Of a DNA stretch of 55,258 nucleotides, positions 1 to 7,506 are shown one piece after another. The translations under genes and the position numbers were made by a program. The notes beneath the pieces are model-generated. The model was given only the letters and a program-made list of their open reading frames with translations, was not told the origin of the DNA and ran no database searches. How positions within the stretch are numbered: position 1 is the stretch's first letter; every line of letters starts with the position of its first letter. Source of the DNA: an uncultured Alphaproteobacteria bacterium (GTDB lineage Bacteria > Pseudomonadota > Alphaproteobacteria > Rs-D84); contig CALXMR010000002.1 of assembly GCA_944389525.1 (NCBI GenBank), positions 1 to 55,258 of the forward strand, written 5' to 3'.

Positions 1-11
1 CCACGCCCACT

Positions 12-175
12 TGTCATTGCGAGCGTAGCGAAGCAATCCAGTAAATAATGTAGTCGCAACGCGACACATATCGCATTCACTGGATCGCCACGGTCGCGTT
101 GCTCCCTCGCGATGACAAGGAACGAATAACACTCATACTCTCTTGTCATTGCGAGCGTAGCGTGGCAATCCAGTT
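12..175. repeat. dispersed palindromic intergenic repeats
   Basis: Two copies of a repeat beginning TTGTCATTGCGAGCGTAGCG lie at about 12-43 and 142-173. The first is followed at about 80-119 by an inverted copy ending in GCGATGACAAG, so positions 12-119 form one long imperfect hairpin. The second copy is followed by a short TGTCGCGCAGCGACA palindrome. No coding potential is seen. Similar TCATTGCGAGC...GCAATCCAG elements are scattered between genes in many bacterial genomes; their function here is unknown. Confidence 0.7.
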
Positions 176-238
176 AATTAACTTGTCGCGCAGCGACACA
201 ATATTTGCACTCTGAACTTTGCGCTTTGCACTTTGAAT

Positions 239-263
239 AAAAACGGGGCAATGCCCCGTTTTT
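239..263 (-). terminator. intrinsic terminator (ACGGGGC/GCCCCGT hairpin)
   Basis: The stem ACGGGGC/GCCCCGT has a three-base loop and A/T runs on both sides. It overlaps the stop of the small gene read on the minus strand and could work in both directions. The same stem arms recur at four other gene ends in this window. Confidence 0.8.
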
Positions 264-609
264 ATTCAATCCACCCGCGTTGTTTTGCCGCCGCCCCAAT
301 TGTTTCCATTGCGCCCCGCCACAGTGCCGCCGCACGGTTTTCAGCCCAGATATATTGATGTGGCGCGCGCCGCCGATCGCCGAACTTTTTCATAACAGAC
401 AGTTGTTCATCTGTTAAATCGCCGGCCAGATACAGTTTCGTAACCAGTGTTTCGACATCCAACAATTCACACGCACGGCGCGTTGCGGCATTTGCATTGC
501 GCGCGAATCCATTTTGCACAGATCTAGAATATAAAAACCAAAACCACAGTTGTTCTGCATTTTGGAATTTTTCTGGCGAATATGCGTTTGATGTATTTTG
601 TGGTGTCAT
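262..609 (-). CDS. small conserved hypothetical protein (115 aa)
   Basis: A 115-residue protein without a signal peptide or membrane segment. It is rich in Trp and Arg, with recognisable blocks such as EQLWFWFLYSRSVQNGF, CELLDVETLV and GDRRRAPHQYIWAENRAA. From memory, proteins with these blocks occur across alphaproteobacteria, but no function is known to me. The ATG is preceded by a clear Shine-Dalgarno (GGGAGG, about 9 bases upstream on the minus strand). It has its own terminator and is separated from the virB operon upstream on the same strand by two terminator-like hairpins, so it is probably transcribed independently. Confidence is in the gene, not in a role. Confidence 0.8.
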   Translation of the reverse strand: MTPQNTSNAYSPEKFQNAEQLWFWFLYSRSVQNGFARNANAATRRACELLDVETLVTKLYLAGDLTDEQLSVMKKFGDRRRAPHQYIWAENRAAALWRGAMETIGAAAKQRGWIE

Positions 610-791
610 GGTGTTTTTCCTCCCTTGTTATTTCTGTCCAGGATAATATTCCTGGGGTGATTTAAATGTTTATATAAACAGTTGTATTCTGTAAAAGATT
701 ACAACCGTTGGTTGAATAACGAATCAGAAAACAGATTCGTTTTATATATTTGTGTTTATGGTCGCGAATCGAATATATACCCCCGACCAAC

Positions 792-815
792 AAAAAAACG
801 CGCCAATCGGCGCGT
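792..815 (-). terminator. terminator-like hairpin
   Basis: The stem ACGCGCC/GGCGCGT with loop AATC is followed on the minus strand by seven U residues. It lies only about 20 bases downstream of a promoter-like sequence on the same strand, so it may be a second stop for the virB operon or an attenuator for the 115-aa gene. Confidence 0.6.
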
Positions 816-870
816 GCAAAAATATCTGTGTTTATATTATAGTTTATATACTCCCTTGGTTCAATATGTA

Positions 871-900
871 TTAAAAATAAAACCCGCCGTTTGGCGGGCC
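871..900 (-). terminator. virB10 intrinsic terminator
   Basis: The stem CCCGCC/GGCGGG with a four-base loop is followed on the minus strand by TTTTATTTTT. It starts about 10 bases after the virB10 stop codon and closes the virB8-9-10 operon. Confidence 0.8.
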
Positions 901-908
901 TGGTTATA

Positions 909-3392
909 TCAGAATGTTATCGGTGGGAAACAGTCACCGCCGGCCTCGGGGCAACAGTTGAATCCTTGTTCTCCCATATCTGTATATATTTCCCCCGGAC
1001 AGCATCCATATTCGTCTGGCGCAACGCCACCTTCGCAGGTGATGACTGCGGTTGTAGCGGCTTCTTCTTCGGTGGCAACATCAACAAACGGATTTTGGAT
1101 TGTATCACCATCATAGGTCAGCCCCAATATATCTTCGTTATACGCTTGACTGCCACTGATACCGGTTAATGTACCAGTTCCAGAAATCGTGTTGTTGAAA
1201 GTTGAATCATTAGCATAACTGCTCTGGAACTGTTTTTGCTGATTTTGATACAGTGCATCTTGACGTGCATTATTTATCGCCTGATAATTCAGCGACTGGC
1301 AGTATGCCAAAACAGTTCTGTAATCATAACCAGAATTTGCAATCTCGCCGTACTTCTTGTTATCAATATCCCACATGCCGTCTTCGGTTTCTTTTGTGCA
1401 ATATTGTTCCAGATCGAACGAACGAACCTGACCAACCCATGACGGATCTGTATAGTCCACATTTAATCCTTTCGCGCGCCACTCTTCGTTTCTTGTGTTG
1501 CGACCATCATCTTGGGTGTTAAAGTGCTTTTTTACGTTAGTCACAGAACATTCTTTGCTGTTGTCGTTGCCGCATGTAATAACCAAATCGTTTGGCGAAT
1601 ACACTGTGATCCGTGTGCCGGCGGCAATTGAAAATGGTGGAATTGTATTATCCATTGCATCAACCAACAATTTTTGCGCAACCTGGTTCCATGCAGTAAT
1701 CAGCTCCTGTTTTGCTAATTCAGACGATCGCACAGTTCCACTTTGTACAACGGTGTTATTATCCAAATCAATCTGGTTAATAAATGTGTCGGCAATCGGC
1801 GCAATCATATTAACCGCCGCCGGTACAATAGCCGTCAGCACCGGCATAACCAATTGTTCAACATAATCGGTACTGCCATGCCCTGGCACGCCTGCACGCC
1901 CCTGGGAATCACCAGAAAATGGCGCTTCTTCGTGGAAATTAAACTCAACACCACTGGGCAATATGAACTGATACCATTCAATATTCATACGTCCCACTGT
2001 TTGATACGGACCCGGCAACTCACCCGTCACATACCCTAACATCAATGTTCCAGTTGGTATTACAACAGTGCGACCATCATCGGCATAAACATTGCGATCA
2101 ACAGTTGCACGCACGGGCAGAGTTTTATTGTTACATAGTTTGGTACCGTCGTCGCATTTATATAATGACGGATCAGCGCGAACCTCGGACACGATTGTTG
2201 CTGGAATTGGTTTATATTGGCGCAATACAAATTTTCTGTCAAACGGGTCAGATGAATATACCGCATTGAAACTGCTTGTCCCAACTATGATATCTGGCTG
2301 AACAGATGTATCAATAACATGGGCTGATGTACCACCGGCCGATGCGGCGGCGGCGGTCAATTCTTCGGTTGTCAGTTGCCGCGCACGGTTAACCGTGCGA
2401 TCCGTGGCCGGATTTGACAACTGGGGCAATGCACCGTTTTGTATTGTTGTATATCCAATATGTTCAGCATCCGTACCGATTTTTTTACCCGGGTCATTTA
2501 TATCTGTGATAATGCCGTTATCTGGATTATATGTCCCGGTTGGATTTTTGCATTCCGTATCAGAAAAAGGATGATAGTAGTATGCGCCACCACTGGGGCG
2601 AATCCATCCGCTTTGCACACCCGACAGATTATACGCCGGCATGGCAAAGTCTGAACATGCCTCGGACGGGATAGGGGCGGTTGTGTTATTCGCCTGGACT
2701 GGTGCGGACGCCGCCACAGGTGTGTCCAAGAATGCAAAATCAGACGATGGGGCAATTGCCTCTATATCTTGCCGTATCTCGGTCGCAACGGGCGCGGGTT
2801 CTGGTTCCAATACCGCCACTGGTTCGGGTTCCAGGATCGCCGCGGGCGCGGGTTCCGGCTGGGGTTCTGGGGCTGGTACAACAAATGGTTCTGGTTCTGT
2901 TGCCCCCAACACCATCACCGCCGTGACCGTGTTTTTCATTTCATCCGATGCATTAACATCGCGCCAGTCAATATATAACTTTACCGTTTGTGCGGTCATT
3001 GCCGCCACTGGGTGGAATTCTGGATTAATGCTGCATGTTGTGTTGGCGTCAATCTGGCTCATTGCGGTGCAAGTCTGTTTTGATATATCCAATCCGGCAA
3101 TATCATCAGTGGTATAAACATTCATAATTTTTACCGGTGCACTGGCCGACACAGTAATATTTGCAGATACCGTATCACCCGCCGTGACACTGGGCCAATC
3201 GACTGTGCTTGGTGACACAGAAACATCTATTGCGGTATCTTCGGTGTTTTCCAACGCCTGTTCTTCTTTGTGTGTCAACAACAGCGTCAGCAATATTAAC
3301 ACAACAACAAATGCCGCCGCCAACAGCAGCCATTGAATATGCTTTGGCGTATTCTTGCGCAGGTCAGAAATTTGTTGTTTTATTTTTATCAT
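909..3392 (-). CDS. virB10: VirB10/TrbI-like type IV secretion core protein with Cys-rich C-terminal extension
   Basis: An 827-residue inner-membrane-anchored channel protein of a type IV secretion system. In order it shows a short cytoplasmic N-terminus; one membrane helix (about 21-40); a beta-rich segment with a Cys pair (about 55-165); a Pro/Glu-rich linker with repeated EPEP (about 168-205); and a TrbI/VirB10 domain (about 385-620) with the family pattern around VIPTGTLMLGYV, a hydrophobic stretch VMPVLTAIVPAAVNMIAPIA resembling the outer-membrane antenna, and FSIAAGTRITVYSPNDLVI near its end. About 205 residues follow the TrbI domain, which is unusual, ending in a Cys-rich tail with two CC pairs (EYGCCPGE, FNCCPEAG). 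Typical VirB10 proteins have about 400 residues. It is the last gene of virB8-virB9-virB10. DotG is a structural equivalent, but the partner genes look VirB-like. Confidence 0.85.
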   Translation of the reverse strand: MIKIKQQISDLRKNTPKHIQWLLLAAAFVVVLILLTLLLTHKEEQALENTEDTAIDVSVSPSTVDWPSVTAGDTVSANITVSASAPVKIMNVYTTDDIAGLDISKQTCTAMSQIDANTTCSINPEFHPVAAMTAQTVKLYIDWRDVNASDEMKNTVTAVMVLGATEPEPFVVPAPEPQPEPAPAAILEPEPVAVLEPEPAPVATEIRQDIEAIAPSSDFAFLDTPVAASAPVQANNTTAPIPSEACSDFAMPAYNLSGVQSGWIRPSGGAYYYHPFSDTECKNPTGTYNPDNGIITDINDPGKKIGTDAEHIGYTTIQNGALPQLSNPATDRTVNRARQLTTEELTAAAASAGGTSAHVIDTSVQPDIIVGTSSFNAVYSSDPFDRKFVLRQYKPIPATIVSEVRADPSLYKCDDGTKLCNNKTLPVRATVDRNVYADDGRTVVIPTGTLMLGYVTGELPGPYQTVGRMNIEWYQFILPSGVEFNFHEEAPFSGDSQGRAGVPGHGSTDYVEQLVMPVLTAIVPAAVNMIAPIADTFINQIDLDNNTVVQSGTVRSSELAKQELITAWNQVAQKLLVDAMDNTIPPFSIAAGTRITVYSPNDLVITCGNDNSKECSVTNVKKHFNTQDDGRNTRNEEWRAKGLNVDYTDPSWVGQVRSFDLEQYCTKETEDGMWDIDNKKYGEIANSGYDYRTVLAYCQSLNYQAINNARQDALYQNQQKQFQSSYANDSTFNNTISGTGTLTGISGSQAYNEDILGLTYDGDTIQNPFVDVATEEEAATTAVITCEGGVAPDEYGCCPGEIYTDMGEQGFNCCPEAGGDCFPPITF

Positions 3393-3412
3393 ATTTTATC
3401 CGCGATATTTAT

Positions 3413-4930
3413 TTACTGTATCCGAACAACGCTGCAACTGGTTCCGCTGAATTCCAGTAATTTATTGCATAAATCCTGGGCGGTGGTTACATCAGTCATT
3501 GGGCCAATGCGCAAACGATACAGGCGCGCGGCCGATGATTCTGCGCCCAGTTCGCCGACACCCTGTTCATCAACCGCAAAGAACACCATGTCTTTGTATT
3601 GATTCAATATACCCTGGCCATCTTCGCCACTGAATTTTGCCAACAGATTTGTCCAGTAATCATTTAACGCCTTGACCGATGTGTCAGACTTTAATTCAAC
3701 GGCAACACCGGTTTGATTGCTGGTGATTAATGGTATGTTTGACTGTGGCAAGAATGATCCCGCGGTCAGCCGTTCTGTCGGTACCATATTAACCCCACCG
3801 GTCTCGCTGCCATATGTTTGCGTTGGCAATGCATAGCCCGCCGGCGCATAGTACCCAGATGTTGTCCCACCCATTGGCATATTGCCAACCATCATCGGTG
3901 TAGTTGTATATCCATTTGCAGATGCGTTAATTGCATTCATATCCGTGGTATATGCAATATTGTTCAACGATTGACCAGACATAATGCTTTGTGCGACATT
4001 CGCCTCGGCCAGGGCCATAACAGACGCCGTATCGGCAATCAAGAACGGCTTCTCGCGCTTTTTAATGCATACGATACGCTGGCCACTGCGCAGAACCATG
4101 TCGCCAACCGCCTCTACTATCAACAGGCGGCCATCTTCGCCATCGGTACGGAAACCAACCGGGGATTCCCCACCTTCGATTAACAGTGATACGACCGGAC
4201 GCTGGGTCATGGAAATAACCTTGTCCCCGAAATCAATGTACGTAAATATTCTGTCGCGCCATACGCGTTCAGGCGCAATTACATAGTCGTCTGGATTCGG
4301 CACAAATATATCCAAATCAAAGCGGAATTCAGATGGATCAATCTTCATCGATTTTATCCAACCGTAATCTTCGCCATCAACACCAACCGTACCAGATGTG
4401 CTGGATGCGGTTTTGAATATGGATGACGCACTGCCCACTGGGTTCACAGTGCCAGTGGCCGTTGCCAATGTTCCATTACCGTCCAGTATGATATCGACCT
4501 GGGAATATGTAATCTCGCTGGCGTTTGATGGTTCGCTGCGCAGGTACAGTGTATAAACATTGCCCGATTCACCCGTCACAATCAGGTTCGTGTCAGAACC
4601 CTGGTTGCTGGCCACGGGGGTGATGTACATTGTGTTACTGCCCTTGGCGGATTCGATAGAAAACAGACTGTTGTTACCGACAACCGCATCAGCAATTTTT
4701 TCACCATTTGGCAATGTCACCAGTGTCGTCATGCCATTGCGCAGTTTAACGGGCAAAACACTGCCCTTGGACCAGGTTAGTTGTGCATACCCCGGCTTTA
4801 AACTGCCAGATGCCATATTTGCGTTTGGGTTATCCCACGCCGCCTGGATTCCGGCACCAAACGCCGCACCACACACCATCGCCATGCATACAACGGATAT
4901 ATTCAGTTTTAAAATCTTTGACCAACTCAT
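3413..4930 (-). CDS. virB9: VirB9-like type IV secretion core protein fused to a SPOR domain
   Basis: A 505-residue periplasmic protein. Signal peptide 1-25; N-terminal VirB9/TrbG domain around TLPNGEKIADAVVG (73-86) and DTNLIVTGESGNVYTLYL; C-terminal VirB9 domain around APERVWRDRIFTYIDFGD (219-236) to VLRSGQRIVCIKK (279-291). A low-complexity linker follows, then residues 408-505 match the alphaproteobacterial SPOR pattern: VAVELKS, one Trp in DYWTNLLAKF, RLYRLRIGPM, AQDLCNKLL and CSVVRI. SPOR domains bind peptidoglycan lacking stem peptides. VirB9 proteins are normally about 290 residues and lack this domain. A GTG at 4957 overlaps the virB8 stop, but the ATG at 4930 has an AAAGGGA site and begins a clean signal peptide, so it was chosen. 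Confidence 0.88.
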   Translation of the reverse strand: MSWSKILKLNISVVCMAMVCGAAFGAGIQAAWDNPNANMASGSLKPGYAQLTWSKGSVLPVKLRNGMTTLVTLPNGEKIADAVVGNNSLFSIESAKGSNTMYITPVASNQGSDTNLIVTGESGNVYTLYLRSEPSNASEITYSQVDIILDGNGTLATATGTVNPVGSASSIFKTASSTSGTVGVDGEDYGWIKSMKIDPSEFRFDLDIFVPNPDDYVIAPERVWRDRIFTYIDFGDKVISMTQRPVVSLLIEGGESPVGFRTDGEDGRLLIVEAVGDMVLRSGQRIVCIKKREKPFLIADTASVMALAEANVAQSIMSGQSLNNIAYTTDMNAINASANGYTTTPMMVGNMPMGGTTSGYYAPAGYALPTQTYGSETGGVNMVPTERLTAGSFLPQSNIPLITSNQTGVAVELKSDTSVKALNDYWTNLLAKFSGEDGQGILNQYKDMVFFAVDEQGVGELGAESSAARLYRLRIGPMTDVTTAQDLCNKLLEFSGTSCSVVRIQ

Positions 4931-4953
4931 ACCCAATCCCTTTCCGTTTCTGT

Positions 4954-5655
4954 TCACATATTGCCAACCGTATTGTCCAGATACCCTGTATCCAGCGGAT
5001 CGCCGTTTCCAGATTCAATTTCGTATTCTGAAACGCGTATCCCCAATGGGTTGTTAAACCGTTCATCCCACCGTATCGTGGCATCTTCGGTCGCATCCAG
5101 TTTTATTCGTATTGTATACTCTTTTTTATCCAGCTGTCTATTACTATCTGAACAAAAATAACGAAAAGTTACCGCCCAAACATCATTACCGCGTGGGGAC
5201 ACGGCACCATTGTCGAATTCGACCGAACAAGAAAACGCAAAATCCGGCACATCAGACATCCATGCGTTCCACATATTCGTCTGGGTAAACGCGTTATATA
5301 CATCCGGGGTTGACCAGGTATACACAACGCCATTCGCGTCATTTGTCCATTTTGTACGCATTTCGTTTGCGTTTGGTACAATTTCGTTGCGTGCCTTGAT
5401 ATATTCGCGGATAAATGTGCGCTTGAAATTATCCAGATTTTCATCAATTGGCAACATTTCGCGCAGGACAACCTGTAGATCATTTTTCGGCGCAGACATC
5501 AAAAAGAACACCTGGGGCCGATTCAACGGGTACATGTTATACAGTGTCACGACCATCGCAACCAGCACGACCAACATCGTGGCAAACACAAATGTTAGTA
5601 ATCTAGACAGCAAAACTGGCGGTTCTATGCGGTCTGGCAATTGATTCCTCTCCAT
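4954..5655 (-). CDS. virB8: VirB8-like type IV secretion inner-membrane protein
   Basis: A 233-residue bitopic protein with one N-terminal membrane helix (about 14-38) and a periplasmic NTF2-like domain. Visible VirB8 features are FIREYIKARNEI shortly after the helix and the C-terminal block ERFNNPLGIRVSEYEIES, which matches the NPLG-V-Y signature of VirB8/TrbF. VirB8 nucleates assembly of the VirB9/VirB10 core. The open frame extends to a TTG at 5697, but that codon sits inside a predicted -35 box, so the ATG at 5655 is preferred. It is the first gene of a three-gene operon. No ATPase, pilin or coupling-protein gene is in the window, so the rest of the apparatus must be elsewhere. Confidence 0.85.
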   Translation of the reverse strand: MERNQLPDRIEPPVLLSRLLTFVFATMLVVLVAMVVTLYNMYPLNRPQVFFLMSAPKNDLQVVLREMLPIDENLDNFKRTFIREYIKARNEIVPNANEMRTKWTNDANGVVYTWSTPDVYNAFTQTNMWNAWMSDVPDFAFSCSVEFDNGAVSPRGNDVWAVTFRYFCSDSNRQLDKKEYTIRIKLDATEDATIRWDERFNNPLGIRVSEYEIESGNGDPLDTGYLDNTVGNM

Positions 5656-5667
5656 CTTTATATGCTG

Positions 5668-5697
5668 ATTGTAGACAAAATGGTAACACCAGTGCAA
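5668..5697 (-). promoter_or_regulatory. predicted virB operon promoter
   Basis: On the minus strand TTGCAC (5692-5697), an 18-bp spacer and TACAAT (5668-5673) form a sigma70-like promoter. A start about 7 bases downstream of the -10 would leave a very short leader before the virB8 ATG. Confidence 0.45.
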
Positions 5698-5823
5698 GTG
5701 AAAATTTACTGGTTCTGTGTTACTTGTGTCCCGTGTTTTTTGTAGTGGGGCGGGGTGGATGCCAATTGGCGATTAACTTTTTCACTTGCGAAAAAATAAA
5801 TAAATCTTTATAATAATTTCCGC

Positions 5824-5851
5824 TTGATTTTCTTTGAAAGTGTGCTATCTT
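5824..5851 (+). promoter_or_regulatory. predicted tRNA-Trp/secE promoter
   Basis: TTGATT (5824-5829), a 16-bp spacer and TATCTT (5846-5851) lie about 50 bases before the tRNA-Trp gene, in AT-rich DNA between this and the divergent virB operon. Confidence 0.4.
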
Positions 5852-5903
5852 GACGCAGACTATTGGGGGTCAAGCGGTATAACAGGCGATAAATGCAGTT
5901 CAC

Positions 5904-5977
5904 AGGGGCATAGTTCAACGGTAGAATATCGGTCTCCAAAACCGCGGATGAGGGTTCGATTCCTTCTGCCCCTGCCA
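5904..5977 (+). tRNA. trpT: tRNA-Trp (anticodon CCA)
   Basis: Acceptor arms AGGGGCA/TGCCCCT, T-loop TTCGATT, anticodon loop CTCCAAA (CCA) and an encoded 3' CCA are all visible. Position immediately upstream of secE-nusG is the classic proteobacterial arrangement. The first anticodon-stem pair (T/C) is mismatched, which may be tolerated. Confidence 0.93.
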
Positions 5978-6075
5978 CGAAATTTCGTTATTGGCAACGC
6001 CAATTAAGAAATTTCAGTGCCCACCAAAGCGTTGCGCAAAGGCGGGCAATTGCGAGATATTTGGGATACATTTTT

Positions 6076-6255
6076 ATGAAAAAAATACTGGAATATATTA
6101 AGTCGGTACGCAGTGAATGGTTCAAGATTGTTTGGCCGTCGCGTGATGCTGTTATTCGTGCAACAATTATGATTTTAATATTTTCTGGTGCGGCGGCGTT
6201 GTTCTTTTTTGTGGTGGACAGTATTTTGAACGCGCTGGTTGGGTGGATTTTCTAA
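6076..6255 (+). CDS. secE: SecE, preprotein translocase subunit
   Basis: A 59-residue single-span subunit of the SecYEG channel, which clamps SecY during export of unfolded proteins across the inner membrane. The conserved cytoplasmic amphipathic block EWFKIVWPSRDAV precedes one membrane helix (about 28-53). The frame is open back to a TTG at 6061, but the ATG at 6076 gives the usual short SecE N-terminus (MKKILEYIKSVRSEW) and was chosen. It sits between tRNA-Trp and nusG, 24 bases before nusG, as in most proteobacteria. Confidence 0.93.
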   Translation: MKKILEYIKSVRSEWFKIVWPSRDAVIRATIMILIFSGAAALFFFVVDSILNALVGWIF

Positions 6256-6279
6256 AACGGACATAAGGGGATATTTAAT

Positions 6280-6813
6280 ATGGAAGATAAAATGCAATGG
6301 TTCGTTGTAAATGTTCATACCGGCTGTGAAGACAAGGTCGCACGCAACCTGCGTGAACAGATTGATAAACGGCGTCTGAATGCGTATTTTGGTGAAATTT
6401 TGGTCCCCGCGCGTGAAGTTACGGAAATCAAGGCCGGCAAACGCGTGAAGTCTGAAAAGAAGTTTTTTCCGGGTTACATCGTTGTTCAAATGGTTATGAA
6501 TAACGAAACATTTTCTTTGGTGAAATTAATGCCCCAGGTTGTTATGTTCTTGGGCGCGAAAAATAAACCAATCGCGGTCAGTGAAGAAGAAGCGCGTCGC
6601 CTGTTGCGCCAGGTCGAAGAAGGCAGTGTCGTCACCGAAGATATGGAGTATGAGGTTGGTCAAGAAGTTCATGTTATTGATGGGCCATTTTCTGGGTTCA
6701 ATGGCGTTGTTGCCGAAGTGGATAATGTAAAACAAAAGATGACGGTAACAATATTGGTATTTGGCCGTGAAACCAGTGTTGAGTTAGACTTTGAACAGGT
6801 GGAACGTTTGTAA
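6280..6813 (+). CDS. nusG: NusG, transcription antitermination/elongation factor
   Basis: A 177-residue protein that binds the RNA polymerase clamp and couples it to Rho or ribosomes. The NGN domain (about 5-115) begins WFVVNVHTGCEDKVARNL and includes the FPGYIVVQM segment. The KOW domain (about 125-177) shows GPFSGFNGVVAEVD. Length is normal for the family. The first ATG is preceded by a weak AAGGGGA site; an ATG four codons later (MQWFVV) is also possible. Part of the secE-nusG-rplK operon. Confidence 0.96.
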   Translation: MEDKMQWFVVNVHTGCEDKVARNLREQIDKRRLNAYFGEILVPAREVTEIKAGKRVKSEKKFFPGYIVVQMVMNNETFSLVKLMPQVVMFLGAKNKPIAVSEEEARRLLRQVEEGSVVTEDMEYEVGQEVHVIDGPFSGFNGVVAEVDNVKQKMTVTILVFGRETSVELDFEQVERL

Positions 6814-6972
6814 ATGACAAAGTATGTCTGGTTTTCGACGTTGTCGGACAAATTATTACGGGTGATTTGGCGACATTTGGCTGTCTCTAGATATAAGTAC
6901 GAGCATCCAGATTGGGCGGTCCGGGCAATAAAACGGTTTTATGAAAGACGCAGGGTAGAAAAACAGCGTTGA
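6814..6972 (+). CDS. possible small basic protein (52 aa) between nusG and rplK
   Basis: An open frame of 52 codons starts with an ATG that directly abuts the nusG stop codon (TAAATG) and ends at TGA 6970-6972. The product would be strongly basic with several aromatic residues (starts MTKYVWFSTLSDKLLRVIWR, ends RRRVEKQR). Immediate abutment fits translational coupling. There is no independent Shine-Dalgarno beyond the nusG 3' end, and I recognise no homologue. It could instead be untranslated leader of rplK. Confidence 0.35.
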   Translation: MTKYVWFSTLSDKLLRVIWRHLAVSRYKYEHPDWAVRAIKRFYERRRVEKQR

Positions 6973-7012
6973 GTAAGAATTTTTGGCGGTTTTATTAAAA
7001 ACTGTCAACCAG

Positions 7013-7038
7013 GTGGTAGATGCGCCACATCGTACCAC
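7013..7038 (+). promoter_or_regulatory. rplK leader hairpin, candidate L1 binding site
   Basis: GTGGTAGATG pairs with CATC-G-TACCAC around a CGCCA loop, 30 bases upstream of rplK. In many bacteria ribosomal protein L1 represses rplK-rplA translation by binding such a leader hairpin that mimics its 23S rRNA site. The assignment is from position and shape only. Confidence 0.4.
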
Positions 7039-7068
7039 GAACACTAACCAAAAGATGGAGTGATAAAA

Positions 7069-7503
7069 ATGGCAGCAAAAAAAGAAGTCAAGGGAGTGGT
7101 CAAACTGGTCGTTCCCGCGAAACAGGCGAATCCTGCGCCACCGATTGGGCCGGCGTTGGGTGCGGCTGGTGTTAATATCGCAGAATTCTGCAAACAGTTT
7201 AACGATAAAACGGCGGACAAGGAACCGGGTATGCCGATTCCGTGCATCATCACCGTTTATACGGATCGCAGTTTTGAATTTATCATGAAACTGCCACCGG
7301 TGTCGTACTATATCAAAAAGGCATTGAAACTGAAAATCGGTTCACACAAACCGGGTCGTGACTTTGTTGGTACAATTACCAAGGCGCAAATTCGCGAAAT
7401 CGCAGAAAATAAAATGCCGGACTTAAATTGCTCTACCATTGAATCTGCAATGAATATTGTTGCGGGTCAATGCCGTTCAATGGGCGTCAAGGTGGAGGAT
7501 TAA
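7069..7503 (+). CDS. rplK: 50S ribosomal protein L11
   Basis: A 144-residue ribosomal stalk-base protein that binds 23S rRNA helices 43/44 (the GTPase-associated centre). It shows the Pro-rich N-terminal domain AKQANPAPPIGPALGAAGVN and the RNA-binding C-terminal domain including CSTIESAMNIVAGQCRSMGV. The ATG at 7069 was chosen because GGAG lies about 8 bases upstream and it gives the standard start MAAKKEVKG; the frame is open a few codons earlier. It is followed after three bases by rplA. Confidence 0.97.
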   Translation: MAAKKEVKGVVKLVVPAKQANPAPPIGPALGAAGVNIAEFCKQFNDKTADKEPGMPIPCIITVYTDRSFEFIMKLPPVSYYIKKALKLKIGSHKPGRDFVGTITKAQIREIAENKMPDLNCSTIESAMNIVAGQCRSMGVKVED

Positions 7504-7506
7504 GCG

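Larger units (their letters stand above)
610..908. other. intergenic region with hairpins and a minus-strand promoter-like element
   Basis: No credible gene is seen on either strand. Read on the minus strand, the region holds the virB10 terminator, then a promoter-like pair (TTGAAC at 859-864, 17 bp, TATAAT at 836-841), a second terminator-like hairpin (792-815), and a hairpin with AACGAATC arms (718-741) before the 115-aa gene. The small ORFs overlapping here lack ribosome binding sites. Confidence 0.5.

Noticed and set aside
2641-3117. 158-aa plus-strand ORF opposite virB10
   Set aside because: Low-complexity Gly/Ser/Ala translation of the Pro/Glu-rich linker of VirB10; no start signal.
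909-5655. Dot/Icm (DotI-DotH-DotG) type IVB assignment
   Set aside because: Considered because the three proteins are structural equivalents. The first gene has the VirB8 NPLG signature and the second the two-domain VirB9 pattern, so a VirB-type core fits better. Without the ATPases and coupling protein the class is not final.
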